A stretch of DNA of 36,923 bases from NCBI GenBank assembly GCA_003228495.1, contig QIDY01000413.1:1-36923 (forward strand), in the 5' to 3' direction. The notes beneath the pieces were generated by a model, which did not search any database, was not told where the DNA came from, and saw only the letters and a program-made list of their open reading frames with translations. The position numbers and the translations under genes are program-made. Below, in pieces: positions 1 through 7,156 of the stretch; the stretch's first letter is position 1, and each line of letters opens with the position of its first letter. Source of the DNA: Nitrospirota bacterium. Its GTDB lineage: Bacteria > Nitrospirota > Nitrospiria > Nitrospirales > UBA8639.

Positions 1-374
1 ACAACATCCCCTGTCATTATCCCCACGTTGTAGAAATATTTCGTGTTCGGCGTTAACCCCGTAATCTCAACGAGGCGATCCTTCACGGCAGCATTGGATT
101 CAGGGATGCTCGTGGTTCCGATGGCAGTCTGATTTAAGGGGGAGGGGTTGGGGGAGTTATCCACCCCATATTGCACCCGGCTATCGTCCGGGGAGGCCAA
201 GTCATCAGTCCGCCAAATAATGGTGATCGAAGTCGGCGTGGGCAACTGCAGATAGGGTTGACGAACCAGCGCAGCAAAGGCAGGCACGGCAGCCCCCAGA
301 AGGACAACGAGCAGGCAGCTCACCAAAACAACGCTCTGTCCCACACGAGTCCATGAGGCCAGTGTGTGTTTCAT
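1..374 (-). CDS. Purple acid phosphatase-like exported protein, N-terminal part (cut by window start)
   Basis: The frame is open from an ATG at 374-372 to the first base of the window, giving 124 complete codons of a longer protein. Residues 1-34 form a signal peptide: a hydrophobic stretch followed by AFA, with likely cleavage after residue 34. The mature part begins LVRQPYLQLPTPTSITIIWR and continues with VQYG and LTPNTKYFYNVG. This is the pattern of the fibronectin-like N-terminal domain of purple acid phosphatases and related metallophosphoesterases. The catalytic metal-binding domain would lie outside the window, so enzyme activity is inferred. A Shine-Dalgarno-like GGGAGAAGG sits about 6 bases before the start. 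The gene begins 36 bases after the stop of the TPR gene on the same strand, which suggests an operon. Confidence 0.7.
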   Translation of the reverse strand, partial: MKHTLASWTRVGQSVVLVSCLLVVLLGAAVPAFAALVRQPYLQLPTPTSITIIWRTDDLASPDDSRVQYGVDNSPNPSPLNQTAIGTTSIPESNAAVKDRLVEITGLTPNTKYFYNVGIMTGDV

Positions 375-410
375 GACTGTAGGCCTTCTCCCGCTTCTCA
401 TATCCAATGC

Positions 411-1496
411 TTACTCCCCTTGCCCTTTAAGAATTCCCAATAATTCCCTGGCCTCATCCAAATTCGGCGCCATCTGCACCGCCGACTCAAGGTCGCGTCT
501 GGCATCGGGCCGCTGACCCAGGGCCATGTACACTTTGCCGCGCAAGAGGCGATTGAGTGCAGTTGTTCGCTTTCTCAAGACCCGATTGGCTTCTGTTAAC
601 GCCTTTTCCTTGGCCATTCGTGAAGCGTCCTCTTGCCCCATCATGTCTAAGATCTCTGCACGGCGCAGGTACCATGCCGTCTTCACTGACGCTCGGGCCA
701 ATTCCTGGTCCACCAACTTCAACGCGTAGTCAAACTGTTGCCGCTTTATAGACACCCGAATCAGGCCTTTTTTCAACTGAAGGGCATTCCCCACGCGGGC
801 CAACCCTTCGCGATACCCGTTTGCAGCCAGGTCAAATTGCCCCAGCGATTCCTGAAGCTTTCCACGAGACAGGTAGAGAGGGGTCAAAGGACGGACGGTA
901 ATCGCAGAGGTGAAATCCTCGATGGCCATGTCAACCTTATTCATCCGCGAATGCACATACGCACGTTCCACCAAGGCAGTCAGCAACAAATTCTTGTCTG
1001 AGGTTCTCTCGGAGATTCTGGCTGAGGTGGTGCCCAGGATCCTGGCGGCAATCCCTCCTGAAACCTTCGCTGCCCCTTCATCCAAGAAACGATCCAAAAC
1101 CACTTCCGCCTCCACATCCCGCCTCAATGCCGAGAGGGTCAAACCGCGTTCAAGGAGAATCTCTTGATTACCGGGATCCAACCGATTGGCCCGATCAATA
1201 TCAGCTAAAGCGTTAATGAACTTTCCGTTTTTCCGATAGTTCCAGGCGCGTGTAATCAGTAGATCGACATCATTGGGATTCTTGGCGAGTTGTTCGGTAA
1301 TTTCTTGAATTTCCGGGTCTAGGCCCTCATGGGCAGAGGCCGGCGCCACAAAGAACAAGACCCAGACGACAAGCGCCACCCAGAAGATGACGAGTCGCGA
1401 ACTCCCGGCCCCAGGTCTCACTGAAGAACCTTCAAAGCCCGATGCATGGTTGCCACATTCTTCGCCTTTGCATAAATCGCGGCTCTTCTGCTTCAT
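411..1496 (-). CDS. Exported TPR-repeat protein
   Basis: A 361-residue protein. A hydrophobic segment at about residues 34-54 ends in PASAHE, which looks like a signal peptide cleaved near residue 55. The charged region before it is unusually long. A GTG codon about 26 residues in, preceded by GAAGGT, could be the true start. From about residue 57 to the end the protein consists of tetratricopeptide-type helical pairs, for example DLLITRAWNYRKNGKFINAL, LYLSRGKLQESLGQFDLAA and GKVYMALGQRPDARRDLESA. TPR proteins act as scaffolds for protein binding, here probably in the periplasm. The purple-acid-phosphatase-like gene follows 36 bases downstream, so the two are probably co-transcribed. I do not recognise a specific function. 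Confidence 0.8.
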   Translation of the reverse strand: MKQKSRDLCKGEECGNHASGFEGSSVRPGAGSSRLVIFWVALVVWVLFFVAPASAHEGLDPEIQEITEQLAKNPNDVDLLITRAWNYRKNGKFINALADIDRANRLDPGNQEILLERGLTLSALRRDVEAEVVLDRFLDEGAAKVSGGIAARILGTTSARISERTSDKNLLLTALVERAYVHSRMNKVDMAIEDFTSAITVRPLTPLYLSRGKLQESLGQFDLAANGYREGLARVGNALQLKKGLIRVSIKRQQFDYALKLVDQELARASVKTAWYLRRAEILDMMGQEDASRMAKEKALTEANRVLRKRTTALNRLLRGKVYMALGQRPDARRDLESAVQMAPNLDEARELLGILKGQGE

Positions 1497-2215
1497 CTCA
1501 ACTCTCCCTCATCATCTTCAGAATCTCGCTAACTCAGGCCGGGAATCTTTGATTGCCTCTCGATAGTTGAAAACCTTCGCTAGACTCTACATGAATTTAA
1601 TTGTCGATGCCATTAAAAATCTCTTAAAAGCCTTTAACTTTTTACCCCCAGCAATTTCAAGTGCGAGTCAAGACTAGCAGGTTTATTTGTCAGAAGTGAA
1701 CCCCCTAAAAGACGGATAAAAAAGGGTCGAAAAAGGGGTCGGGATCTTTTATTGGCCTGACGAATAGGAATGAATTGATAGAAGGAATGCTCTATCCTAG
1801 TTCTTTGGCCATTTGGCATGGGAGGTTTTCCTCAACCTGAAGAGAGCCCAACATTACGTTGGTTCAACATTCTGTGGGCACTCCAACAAGAGGAGGATTG
1901 TGCTAAATTTGTGCTAGAATACTTTCAATTTGATGGAATTAATGGAAATAATAGAATCAATAGAATCGAAGAAAAGTTGTGTAAAAACAAATATTTGCGG
2001 GAAACCAGACCAATCTCAATGAGTTAGTCATTCTTGTTGAAACGGATTTGTAAACCGCCGGTCGGAGGTTCGATTCCTCACGCCTCCATACTTTTTTCCT
2101 CAAATATTCAAGACCAGCTCTCACATCGGTTCTGTCCTAATTCTCAATATCCCCATTCTACTAAACCTGCCCAGCTAAGGCGTTTTTCACTTATTGGTAA
2201 GGTAAAGGAGTCATT
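1497..2215. other. Long AT-rich intergenic region
   Basis: This 719-base gap separates the divergent TPR gene and oligoendopeptidase gene and must hold the promoters of both. It is visibly richer in A and T than its surroundings. A G-rich near-repeat, two copies of AAAAAGGGTCG-like sequence, lies at about 1717-1743. A short direct repeat of AATAGAATC lies near 1952-1970. The only open frames, of about 60-70 codons at 1634-1819 minus and 1818-2027 plus, have no recognisable motifs or convincing ribosome sites, so I do not call them genes. The tRNA-like fragment near 2040-2088 is listed separately. The make-up suggests a worn insertion site, but no mobile gene remains. Confidence 0.5.
2040..2088 (+). 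ncRNA. tRNA 3'-half remnant (tRNA-Thr(UGU)-like)
   Basis: The sequence carries a clear T arm: GGAGG, the loop TTCGATT at 2069-2075, then CCTC. This is followed by a 7-base acceptor strand CGCCTCC and discriminator A at 2088. Upstream, CGG-ATTTGTAAA-CCG resembles an anticodon arm with loop TTTGTAA and anticodon UGU (threonine), but one stem pair is A-A. The matching 5' acceptor strand (GGAGGCG) and a D arm are absent upstream, and no CCA is encoded. A run of six T follows at 2091-2096. I read this as the 3' half of a tRNA, as left at one end of an element integrated into a tRNA gene. No integrase is nearby. Identity as Thr is tentative. Confidence 0.5.
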
Positions 2216-3979
2216 ATGTCATCTATTTTGCCATCCTGGAATCTGAAAGATTTATTACGCAATCCAACGAAAGATTCACGACGAATCGAGAAAGAGTTGG
2301 AATCTCGTATTGCGGCGTTTGAAGGACAACGGAATCGCCTCACTTCCAAAATATCGCATCAGACCTTCCAACACGTCTTGAAACAAGTTGAGGGCATTAC
2401 GGAACAGATGAACATACTTGGGGCATATGCGTTTTTGTGGTTTGCGGAAAATACAAAAAATCAAACCGCACGAGCCTTTGAGCATCAGGTTCAGAGTCGA
2501 TTGGCTCAGTTCTCCCCTCGCCTACTTTTCTTTGACCTGTGGTGGCAAAGCCTTTCGACAAAACAAGCCTGCCGTCTTTCCTCAGGCGCCACACGATATC
2601 GATATTACTTGAATACCCTCACACGTTTAAAACGCCATACGTTACGTGAGTCCGAAGAACGTATTGTGACCATCAAGAATACGACAGGTCGACAGGCCTT
2701 AGAAACCTTGTACGGAGTCACCACTAATAGCTTGAGTTTTCCACTCAAATATCAAGGCCGCACCAAGCAACTGACCCGTGAACAATTGATGAGTTACGTC
2801 CGTCATCCTTTGGCATCCGTTCGTCGAGGAGCCTATCAATCGCTTTTTAAAGTGTATGGGGCGCAACGAGACCTCTTGGGAGATCTGTATAAGCACTTGG
2901 TCCAAGATTGGGGCAATGAAGGCTTACAATTACGCCACTATTCTTCCCCCATTGCCGTTCGAAATATGGCCAATGATCTTCCTGAACAAGCAGTTGATGT
3001 GCTTCTCACAACTTGCCGGAAGAATGTTGGAATTTTTCAACAGTACTTTCTCCTCAAACGGCATCTTCTTAAGCTCAAAACTTTTCAGCGATACGATCTG
3101 TATGCCCCTTACAGTGCTAAAACACAGCGCTATACGTTTTCTCGTGCCAAGTGCATGGTAATGGAAGCCTACCAAAACTTTTCACCAAAACTCGCAGACC
3201 TGGCTTCTCGGGTTATTCGTGAAGAACATTTGGATGCGGTGATCCGTCCCGGAAAAATGGGTGGAGCCTTTTGCTATAGCGTCCGTCCTAAGCAAACTCC
3301 GTATGTGTTAGTGAATTTCACGGGTGAAGTCCGAGATGTTTCGACCCTGGCCCATGAGCTTGGGCATGCCGTTCACGCCATGTTGGCCGAGAACCATCCC
3401 GTTTTGACGTTCCACTCCGCCCTGCCTTTGGCCGAAACCGCATCGATTTTTGGAGAGCAATTACTCTCGGATTCACTGCTTTCTCAAGAACGTGATACGC
3501 AAGCCAAAGTGAGTCTTTTGCTCGGTCAACTGGATGGTGCCTATGCCACCCTAATGCGTCAGGCGTTTTTTGTTCAGTTTGAACGTGAGGCACATCGCCG
3601 AATTAACAAGGGTTCGACGATTGATGAGCTGGCAGAAATCTATCTCGCCTTACTACGGGAACAATTTGGACAAGCCGTGAAAGTTGGAGAGGAGTTTCGA
3701 TGGGAATGGTTAACGATCCCACATATTTACGCCAGTCCGTTTTATTGTTATTCCTACAGTTTTGGGAACTTATTAGTCCTGGCCCTCTTTCAACAATACA
3801 AAAAGGAAGGAACGACGTTTATTCCAAAATATTTAAAGTTATTGAGCGGCGGCGGATCGGCCGGTCCGCAAGAATTGCTCACTCCGTTACACGTGGATGT
3901 GAACTCGCGGAATTTCTGGCAGGGAGGATTTACACGAATTCAAGCCCTGCTGGATGAGCTTGAGCAGAACATGCCATAA
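2216..3979 (+). CDS. M3 family oligoendopeptidase (PepF type)
   Basis: A 587-residue zinc metallopeptidase of about the usual length for the PepF/M3B family. These cytoplasmic enzymes cut short peptides. The zinc motif HELGH is at residues 380-384. The third ligand is probably Glu407 in the segment LAETASIFGE. The family signature HIYASPFYCYSYSFGN lies near the C-terminus and contributes substrate-binding His and Tyr residues. No signal peptide is visible. The ATG at 2216 follows a good ribosome site (AAAGGAG, 5 bases away). The gene runs convergently into the cytochrome c gene, with only 7 bases between the two stop codons. I am confident of the family; the exact peptide preference cannot be read from sequence. 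Confidence 0.93.
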   Translation: MSSILPSWNLKDLLRNPTKDSRRIEKELESRIAAFEGQRNRLTSKISHQTFQHVLKQVEGITEQMNILGAYAFLWFAENTKNQTARAFEHQVQSRLAQFSPRLLFFDLWWQSLSTKQACRLSSGATRYRYYLNTLTRLKRHTLRESEERIVTIKNTTGRQALETLYGVTTNSLSFPLKYQGRTKQLTREQLMSYVRHPLASVRRGAYQSLFKVYGAQRDLLGDLYKHLVQDWGNEGLQLRHYSSPIAVRNMANDLPEQAVDVLLTTCRKNVGIFQQYFLLKRHLLKLKTFQRYDLYAPYSAKTQRYTFSRAKCMVMEAYQNFSPKLADLASRVIREEHLDAVIRPGKMGGAFCYSVRPKQTPYVLVNFTGEVRDVSTLAHELGHAVHAMLAENHPVLTFHSALPLAETASIFGEQLLSDSLLSQERDTQAKVSLLLGQLDGAYATLMRQAFFVQFEREAHRRINKGSTIDELAEIYLALLREQFGQAVKVGEEFRWEWLTIPHIYASPFYCYSYSFGNLLVLALFQQYKKEGTTFIPKYLKLLSGGGSAGPQELLTPLHVDVNSRNFWQGGFTRIQALLDELEQNMP

Positions 3980-3986
3980 AAATCCC

Positions 3987-4418
3987 TCAGAATATACCAG
4001 CTTGCCGTTGAAGCCACCGGATATAGGCAATGACTTGAGAGACATCCTCTGGCACCATCCCTTCAATTTTCGGCATATTCCCAAACTTCCAATGATGGGC
4101 ACGGACACCTTGAGCTACGGCTCGTTGAAAGGCCATATCGGCATGATGATTCGGTTCATAAATTTTATGGACCAAGGGAGGCCCCTGGTTGGTGCCCTGC
4201 CCTTGAGGTCCGTGGCATTGAGAACAAAAGGTGTTGAATTTCGTTTCCCCTTCCTTTAATTCAGCCGGCAATGGTTTTTCAGTCGAAGCTAGAATGGTTG
4301 GCGATGATGCCGGCGAACTTTGTGCATTTGAACCATTCTCGGAGCATCCCAAAAAGAACATGCAACACAGACCGATCATGATCCTTTTGGTCGTATGCCA
4401 TATCAGCCGAGGTTTCAT
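3987..4418 (-). CDS. Small lipoprotein cytochrome c
   Basis: A 143-residue monohaem c-type cytochrome. The N-terminus MKPRLIWHTTKRIMIG leads into a hydrophobic stretch with lipobox FLGC, so Cys25 is probably lipidated and the protein tethered on the outer side of a membrane. The haem motif is CSQCH at 65-69, and Met115 in FGNMP is the likely sixth ligand. This is a class I cytochrome fold, probably an electron carrier in respiration. I chose the start at 4418 because AAAGGAGAGAAGG precedes it and it begins the lipoprotein signal; an in-frame ATG 28 codons upstream would lie inside queC. The start overlaps the queC stop by four bases (ATGA), so translation is probably coupled. Confidence 0.9.
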   Translation of the reverse strand: MKPRLIWHTTKRIMIGLCCMFFLGCSENGSNAQSSPASSPTILASTEKPLPAELKEGETKFNTFCSQCHGPQGQGTNQGPPLVHKIYEPNHHADMAFQRAVAQGVRAHHWKFGNMPKIEGMVPEDVSQVIAYIRWLQRQAGIF

Positions 4419-5125
4419 ACCTTCTCTCCTTTTGAACCAGAGCCCAAGATTGCCGGATCTGAGATCTGAGCTTCCTGGAAACCCTCTTGACGAATGAGAC
4501 AACTATCACAATGTCCACAAGGACGATGATCAGCTCCAGGTTGATAACAACTATTCGTTAATTGAAAGGGCACATGGAGTTCCTGGCCTTTTTGAATAAT
4601 CTCGCGTTTTGTCATGAAAAGCAACGGGGCCACGATTTCAATGGGCGTTCCCTCTTGTCCTAAACGGGTTCCTTGTTTGGCAACTTCCATAAAGGCCTGA
4701 ATAAATTCCTGGCGGCAATCGGGATAGCCTGAATAATCTCGTATATTCGCCCCGAAGAAAATTTTTGTAGCATTCAAGACTTCCGCATAGGCTAAGGCTA
4801 AACTCAGAAAAATCATATTTCTGGCAGGCACATAGGTCACTGGAATCCCATGCTCCCGTTCCCTGGAAAGTCGATCGGTCGGCACGGGTATCTCATCCGT
4901 CAATGCAGACCCACCGAACATTCGCAAATCCAGTTGAAGAATCTTGTGATCTTGCACGCCCAGCCATGTGGCAATACCTTTGGCACATTCAATTTCATAT
5001 TGATGCCGCTGACCATAATCTATCGTCAAAAGATACAGATCAAATCCTTTCGCCTTGGCCATTGCCGCCATGACCGTGGAATCTAACCCGCCGCTCGCCA
5101 ATATGACCACAGGGATAGTTGCCAT
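4415..5125 (-). CDS. queC: 7-cyano-7-deazaguanine synthase
   Basis: QueC converts 7-carboxy-7-deazaguanine to preQ0 using ATP and ammonia, a step in queuosine (tRNA wobble base) synthesis in the cytoplasm. The PP-loop ATPase motif SGGLDS is at residues 11-16. Four zinc-binding cysteines are at the C-terminus (192, 202, 205, 208; NSCYQPG and PCGHCDSC). The length of 236 residues is normal. I start at the ATG at 5125 (MATIPVVILASGG), since the extra 21 residues available upstream are not family-like. No other queuosine gene is in the window. It lies upstream of and overlaps the cytochrome c gene. Confidence 0.95.
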   Translation of the reverse strand: MATIPVVILASGGLDSTVMAAMAKAKGFDLYLLTIDYGQRHQYEIECAKGIATWLGVQDHKILQLDLRMFGGSALTDEIPVPTDRLSREREHGIPVTYVPARNMIFLSLALAYAEVLNATKIFFGANIRDYSGYPDCRQEFIQAFMEVAKQGTRLGQEGTPIEIVAPLLFMTKREIIQKGQELHVPFQLTNSCYQPGADHRPCGHCDSCLIRQEGFQEAQISDPAILGSGSKGEKV

Positions 5126-5297
5126 ATGTTCTTCTCTCTGTTCTACGACGTTTTCCGTATAGCGAACACCATCCACATAAGGAACCACTTGAACGAGATC
5201 TTATCCCTCAAGACATTCAGGATATCAGGAGATTATGGGAAAGGGAGGCCTACGCATCTTCACCATGAGCAGCTAGATACAGATGGGAAAACAGGCA

Positions 5298-5486
5298 CTA
5301 AGGGTTCGCGAAACAATAACTTCCCAGAATTCGCGCCAAGATTTATGTCAGGTTGGGTCGATCTGAGGGAGCACAACCGGAGACGTCACATGGCCGACGT
5401 TGAGGATTGTGCAGGTGGAAATCGGCCCAAGCTGGCCTGAAGATTGGAATGAGAAAATGGGAAGTTATTGTTTCGCGAGCCCTAAG
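5298..5486. repeat. 189-bp imperfect palindrome (MITE-like)
   Basis: The outer arms at 5298-5326 and 5458-5486 are inverted copies matching at 27 of 29 positions, with the perfect core TCGCGAAACAATAACTTCCC plus A. The pairing continues inward around one centre near 5391. 5353-5362 pairs with 5421-5430 (10 of 10 counting one G-T), 5371-5378 with 5404-5412, and 5383-5387 with 5396-5400, leaving an 8-base loop. Each pair of positions sums to about 10783, so the whole block is one palindrome rather than chance hairpins. TA occurs at both outer edges (5299-5300 and 5483-5484). A non-autonomous element with terminal inverted repeats fits best; a structured RNA or transcription attenuator between the DksA-type gene and queC is the alternative. 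Confidence 0.75.
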
Positions 5487-5506
5487 GAAAGAATCATGAT
5501 GGGCGA

Positions 5507-6016
5507 TCACGAGCGTTGTTCCGATCGCTCAATTTTTTCCATTAATTCACGTTTGGATTGGCACTCGACACATAAGCGGGCAAAGGGCAACGCATAAAGA
5601 CGCTTTTCACTGATTTCTTCCCCACATTCCGCACACATCCCATACGTACCTTCGTTTAGACTATCTAAGGCATCGTCAATATGCTTTCGTTCCCGATTCC
5701 GCATTTCTTGGAGGGAAATCCCCATTTCACGTTCCAGATCCACCAAGGCCTGATCGCCGCTATCCATGGCGGCTTCTAGCCGGCGTTGCTGCTCTTCAGT
5801 GACAGATTGCCCCAATTGCTGTTTTATTTCTTGAATGAGGGCTTCACGTTTTACGAGCAGGATTTTCTTGAGTGATGCATGACGATTATCAGGCGCCTCT
5901 TTTTTAGAGGCCTCTTTTTTCTTGGTCGCTCTTGAAGAAGTTACCGCTGCAGTTGCGGCCTTTTTCACACGTGTCGTGGTAGTTTTTGCTTCCTTCTTCC
6001 CCGATCGTGCGGCCAT
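5507..6016 (-). CDS. DksA/TraR-type zinc-finger regulator
   Basis: A 169-residue protein. Residues 1-50 are rich in Lys, Ala and Thr and look disordered. A coiled-coil segment follows at about 55-115, then a C4 zinc finger with Cys128, 131, 149 and 152. The coiled-coil tip holds DSGDQA (85-90), which matches the DxxDxA motif that DksA uses to act through the RNA polymerase secondary channel. This supports a transcription role, probably in stress or stringent control. The basic N-terminal extension is longer than in E. coli DksA. The ribosome site GAAAGGAAT precedes the ATG at 6016. The long palindrome starts 20 bases after the stop. Confidence 0.88.
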   Translation of the reverse strand: MAARSGKKEAKTTTTRVKKAATAAVTSSRATKKKEASKKEAPDNRHASLKKILLVKREALIQEIKQQLGQSVTEEQQRRLEAAMDSGDQALVDLEREMGISLQEMRNRERKHIDDALDSLNEGTYGMCAECGEEISEKRLYALPFARLCVECQSKRELMEKIERSEQRS

Positions 6017-6133
6017 ACTTATATTCCTTTCTCCATTGGGAGGTTAACAAACAGGTGACCCTCCATGAGGACCAGACCTATGGATATGGGCACCCTAATC
6101 ATTCCACCAACGGCCATTCCTCATCTACTCCGG

Positions 6134-6649
6134 TTATGCATAGGTGATTAAGGAATGGATGGCACACCCATTCAATTTCTTTCGCCCGTCGAGCCCTGAT
6201 AATTCAACTAAAAAACCCACTCCGGCAATTTCTCCGCCTAATTGTTGGATCAAATGAACGGTGGCTGAAGCCGTCCCACCTGTGGCCAAAAGATCATCAA
6301 CAATAAGAACCGACTCACCTTCTTGAATCGCATCCCGATGAATCGCGAGAGAATTTGACCCATATTCTAAATGGTATTTGACTTCAAACACATCGGCAGG
6401 CAGTTTCCCCGGTTTTCGAACAGGCACAAATCCCGCGTTAAGATGATACGCTAAGGGACTACCTAGTATGAACCCTCGTGATTCGATCCCCACGACTTTG
6501 GAAATACCGGTGCCCTGATATTTTTGGACAAGATCATCAATAATGGCCCGAAGACAGATCGGTTCCTTTAATAGGGTTGTAATATCATAAAACAAAATCC
6601 CCGGTTTGGGGAAATCCGGAACTTCTCGAATGAACGATTTATAGTCCAT
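6134..6649 (-). CDS. apt: Adenine phosphoribosyltransferase
   Basis: Apt salvages adenine by joining it to PRPP to give AMP in the cytoplasm. The PRPP-binding signature VLIVDDLLATGGT lies at residues 114-126. Family segments PDFPKPGILFYDIT at the N-terminus and GIESRGFILG near 54-63 are intact. The length of 171 residues is typical. It stands alone, with 117 bases before the DksA-type gene downstream and about 170 bases to acylphosphatase upstream, so it probably has its own promoter in the upstream gap. Confidence 0.96.
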   Translation of the reverse strand: MDYKSFIREVPDFPKPGILFYDITTLLKEPICLRAIIDDLVQKYQGTGISKVVGIESRGFILGSPLAYHLNAGFVPVRKPGKLPADVFEVKYHLEYGSNSLAIHRDAIQEGESVLIVDDLLATGGTASATVHLIQQLGGEIAGVGFLVELSGLDGRKKLNGCAIHSLITYA

Positions 6650-6696
6650 GTAATTTTCTAAAGGTTCTCATTTTGTAGCTCAGGTATTTAGGCTGA

Positions 6697-6779
6697 AGAC
6701 TGAAGGCTATCACTCAATACACAAAAACTTGGATGCTGACGCATGAGATTGGCCCCTAAAAGCCTTCAGCCTTCAGTCT
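6697..6779. repeat. Short inverted repeat upstream of apt
   Basis: AGACTGAAGGCT at 6697-6708 is perfectly inverted as AGCCTTCAGTCT at 6768-6779, with a 59-base spacer. Extra partial copies of CTGAAG / CTTCAG lie next to each arm. The pair lies in the gap between acylphosphatase and apt. The spacer is too long and there is no T run, so a simple terminator is unlikely. It may be a dispersed intergenic repeat. Confidence 0.4.
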
Positions 6780-6821
6780 ATCCACCTGAAAAGTTATTTA
6801 TTTCCTTTGCACCATACTCAA

Positions 6822-7112
6822 TTATGGGTGAAGAATGGTAAACCCGTGAGTGTGCCTGTTTGAGTCTTTCCAGTCAACTAGGATTTTGGTCACGCTGGAT
6901 AATCGAGGGCCTTGTTCCAGAATCTTGAGAAAGGTCTCAAGCAGGAACCTTGGACCCTCAGCTTCCACTTCAACTGTTCCATTTTTGCGGTTTCGAACCC
7001 ATCCATGCAATCCTTTCTGAGTGGCGTGATACTGAGTAAATGCCCGGAAGCCCACCCCTTGGACTTCTCCAGTCACCACAACATGTACTCGAACGCATTC
7101 TTTGTCTTCCAT
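6822..7112 (-). CDS. Acylphosphatase
   Basis: A small cytoplasmic enzyme that hydrolyses acyl phosphates such as carbamoyl or acetyl phosphate. With the start at 7112 the protein has 96 residues, and the catalytic pair falls at the canonical positions: Arg23 in GEVQGVGFRAF and Asn41 in GWVRNRKNGTVEV. GGAG lies 9 bases before this ATG. A start 16 codons upstream, at 7160, overlaps the stop of the protoporphyrinogen oxidase gene by four bases (ATGA) but lacks a ribosome site; it would add a non-conserved tail. Either start implies co-transcription with the haem genes. Confidence 0.9.
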   Translation of the reverse strand: MEDKECVRVHVVVTGEVQGVGFRAFTQYHATQKGLHGWVRNRKNGTVEVEAEGPRFLLETFLKILEQGPRLSSVTKILVDWKDSNRHTHGFTILHP

Positions 7113-7156
7113 GCTTTCTTGCTCCAAAGATGGGCTTGAATGGAAATGAGGGCTGA

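Noticed and set aside
1634..2027. Two short open frames in the AT-rich gap (61 codons minus, 69 codons plus)
   Set aside because: Neither has a ribosome site or recognisable motif, and composition is AT-rich with short repeats. They look like chance frames.
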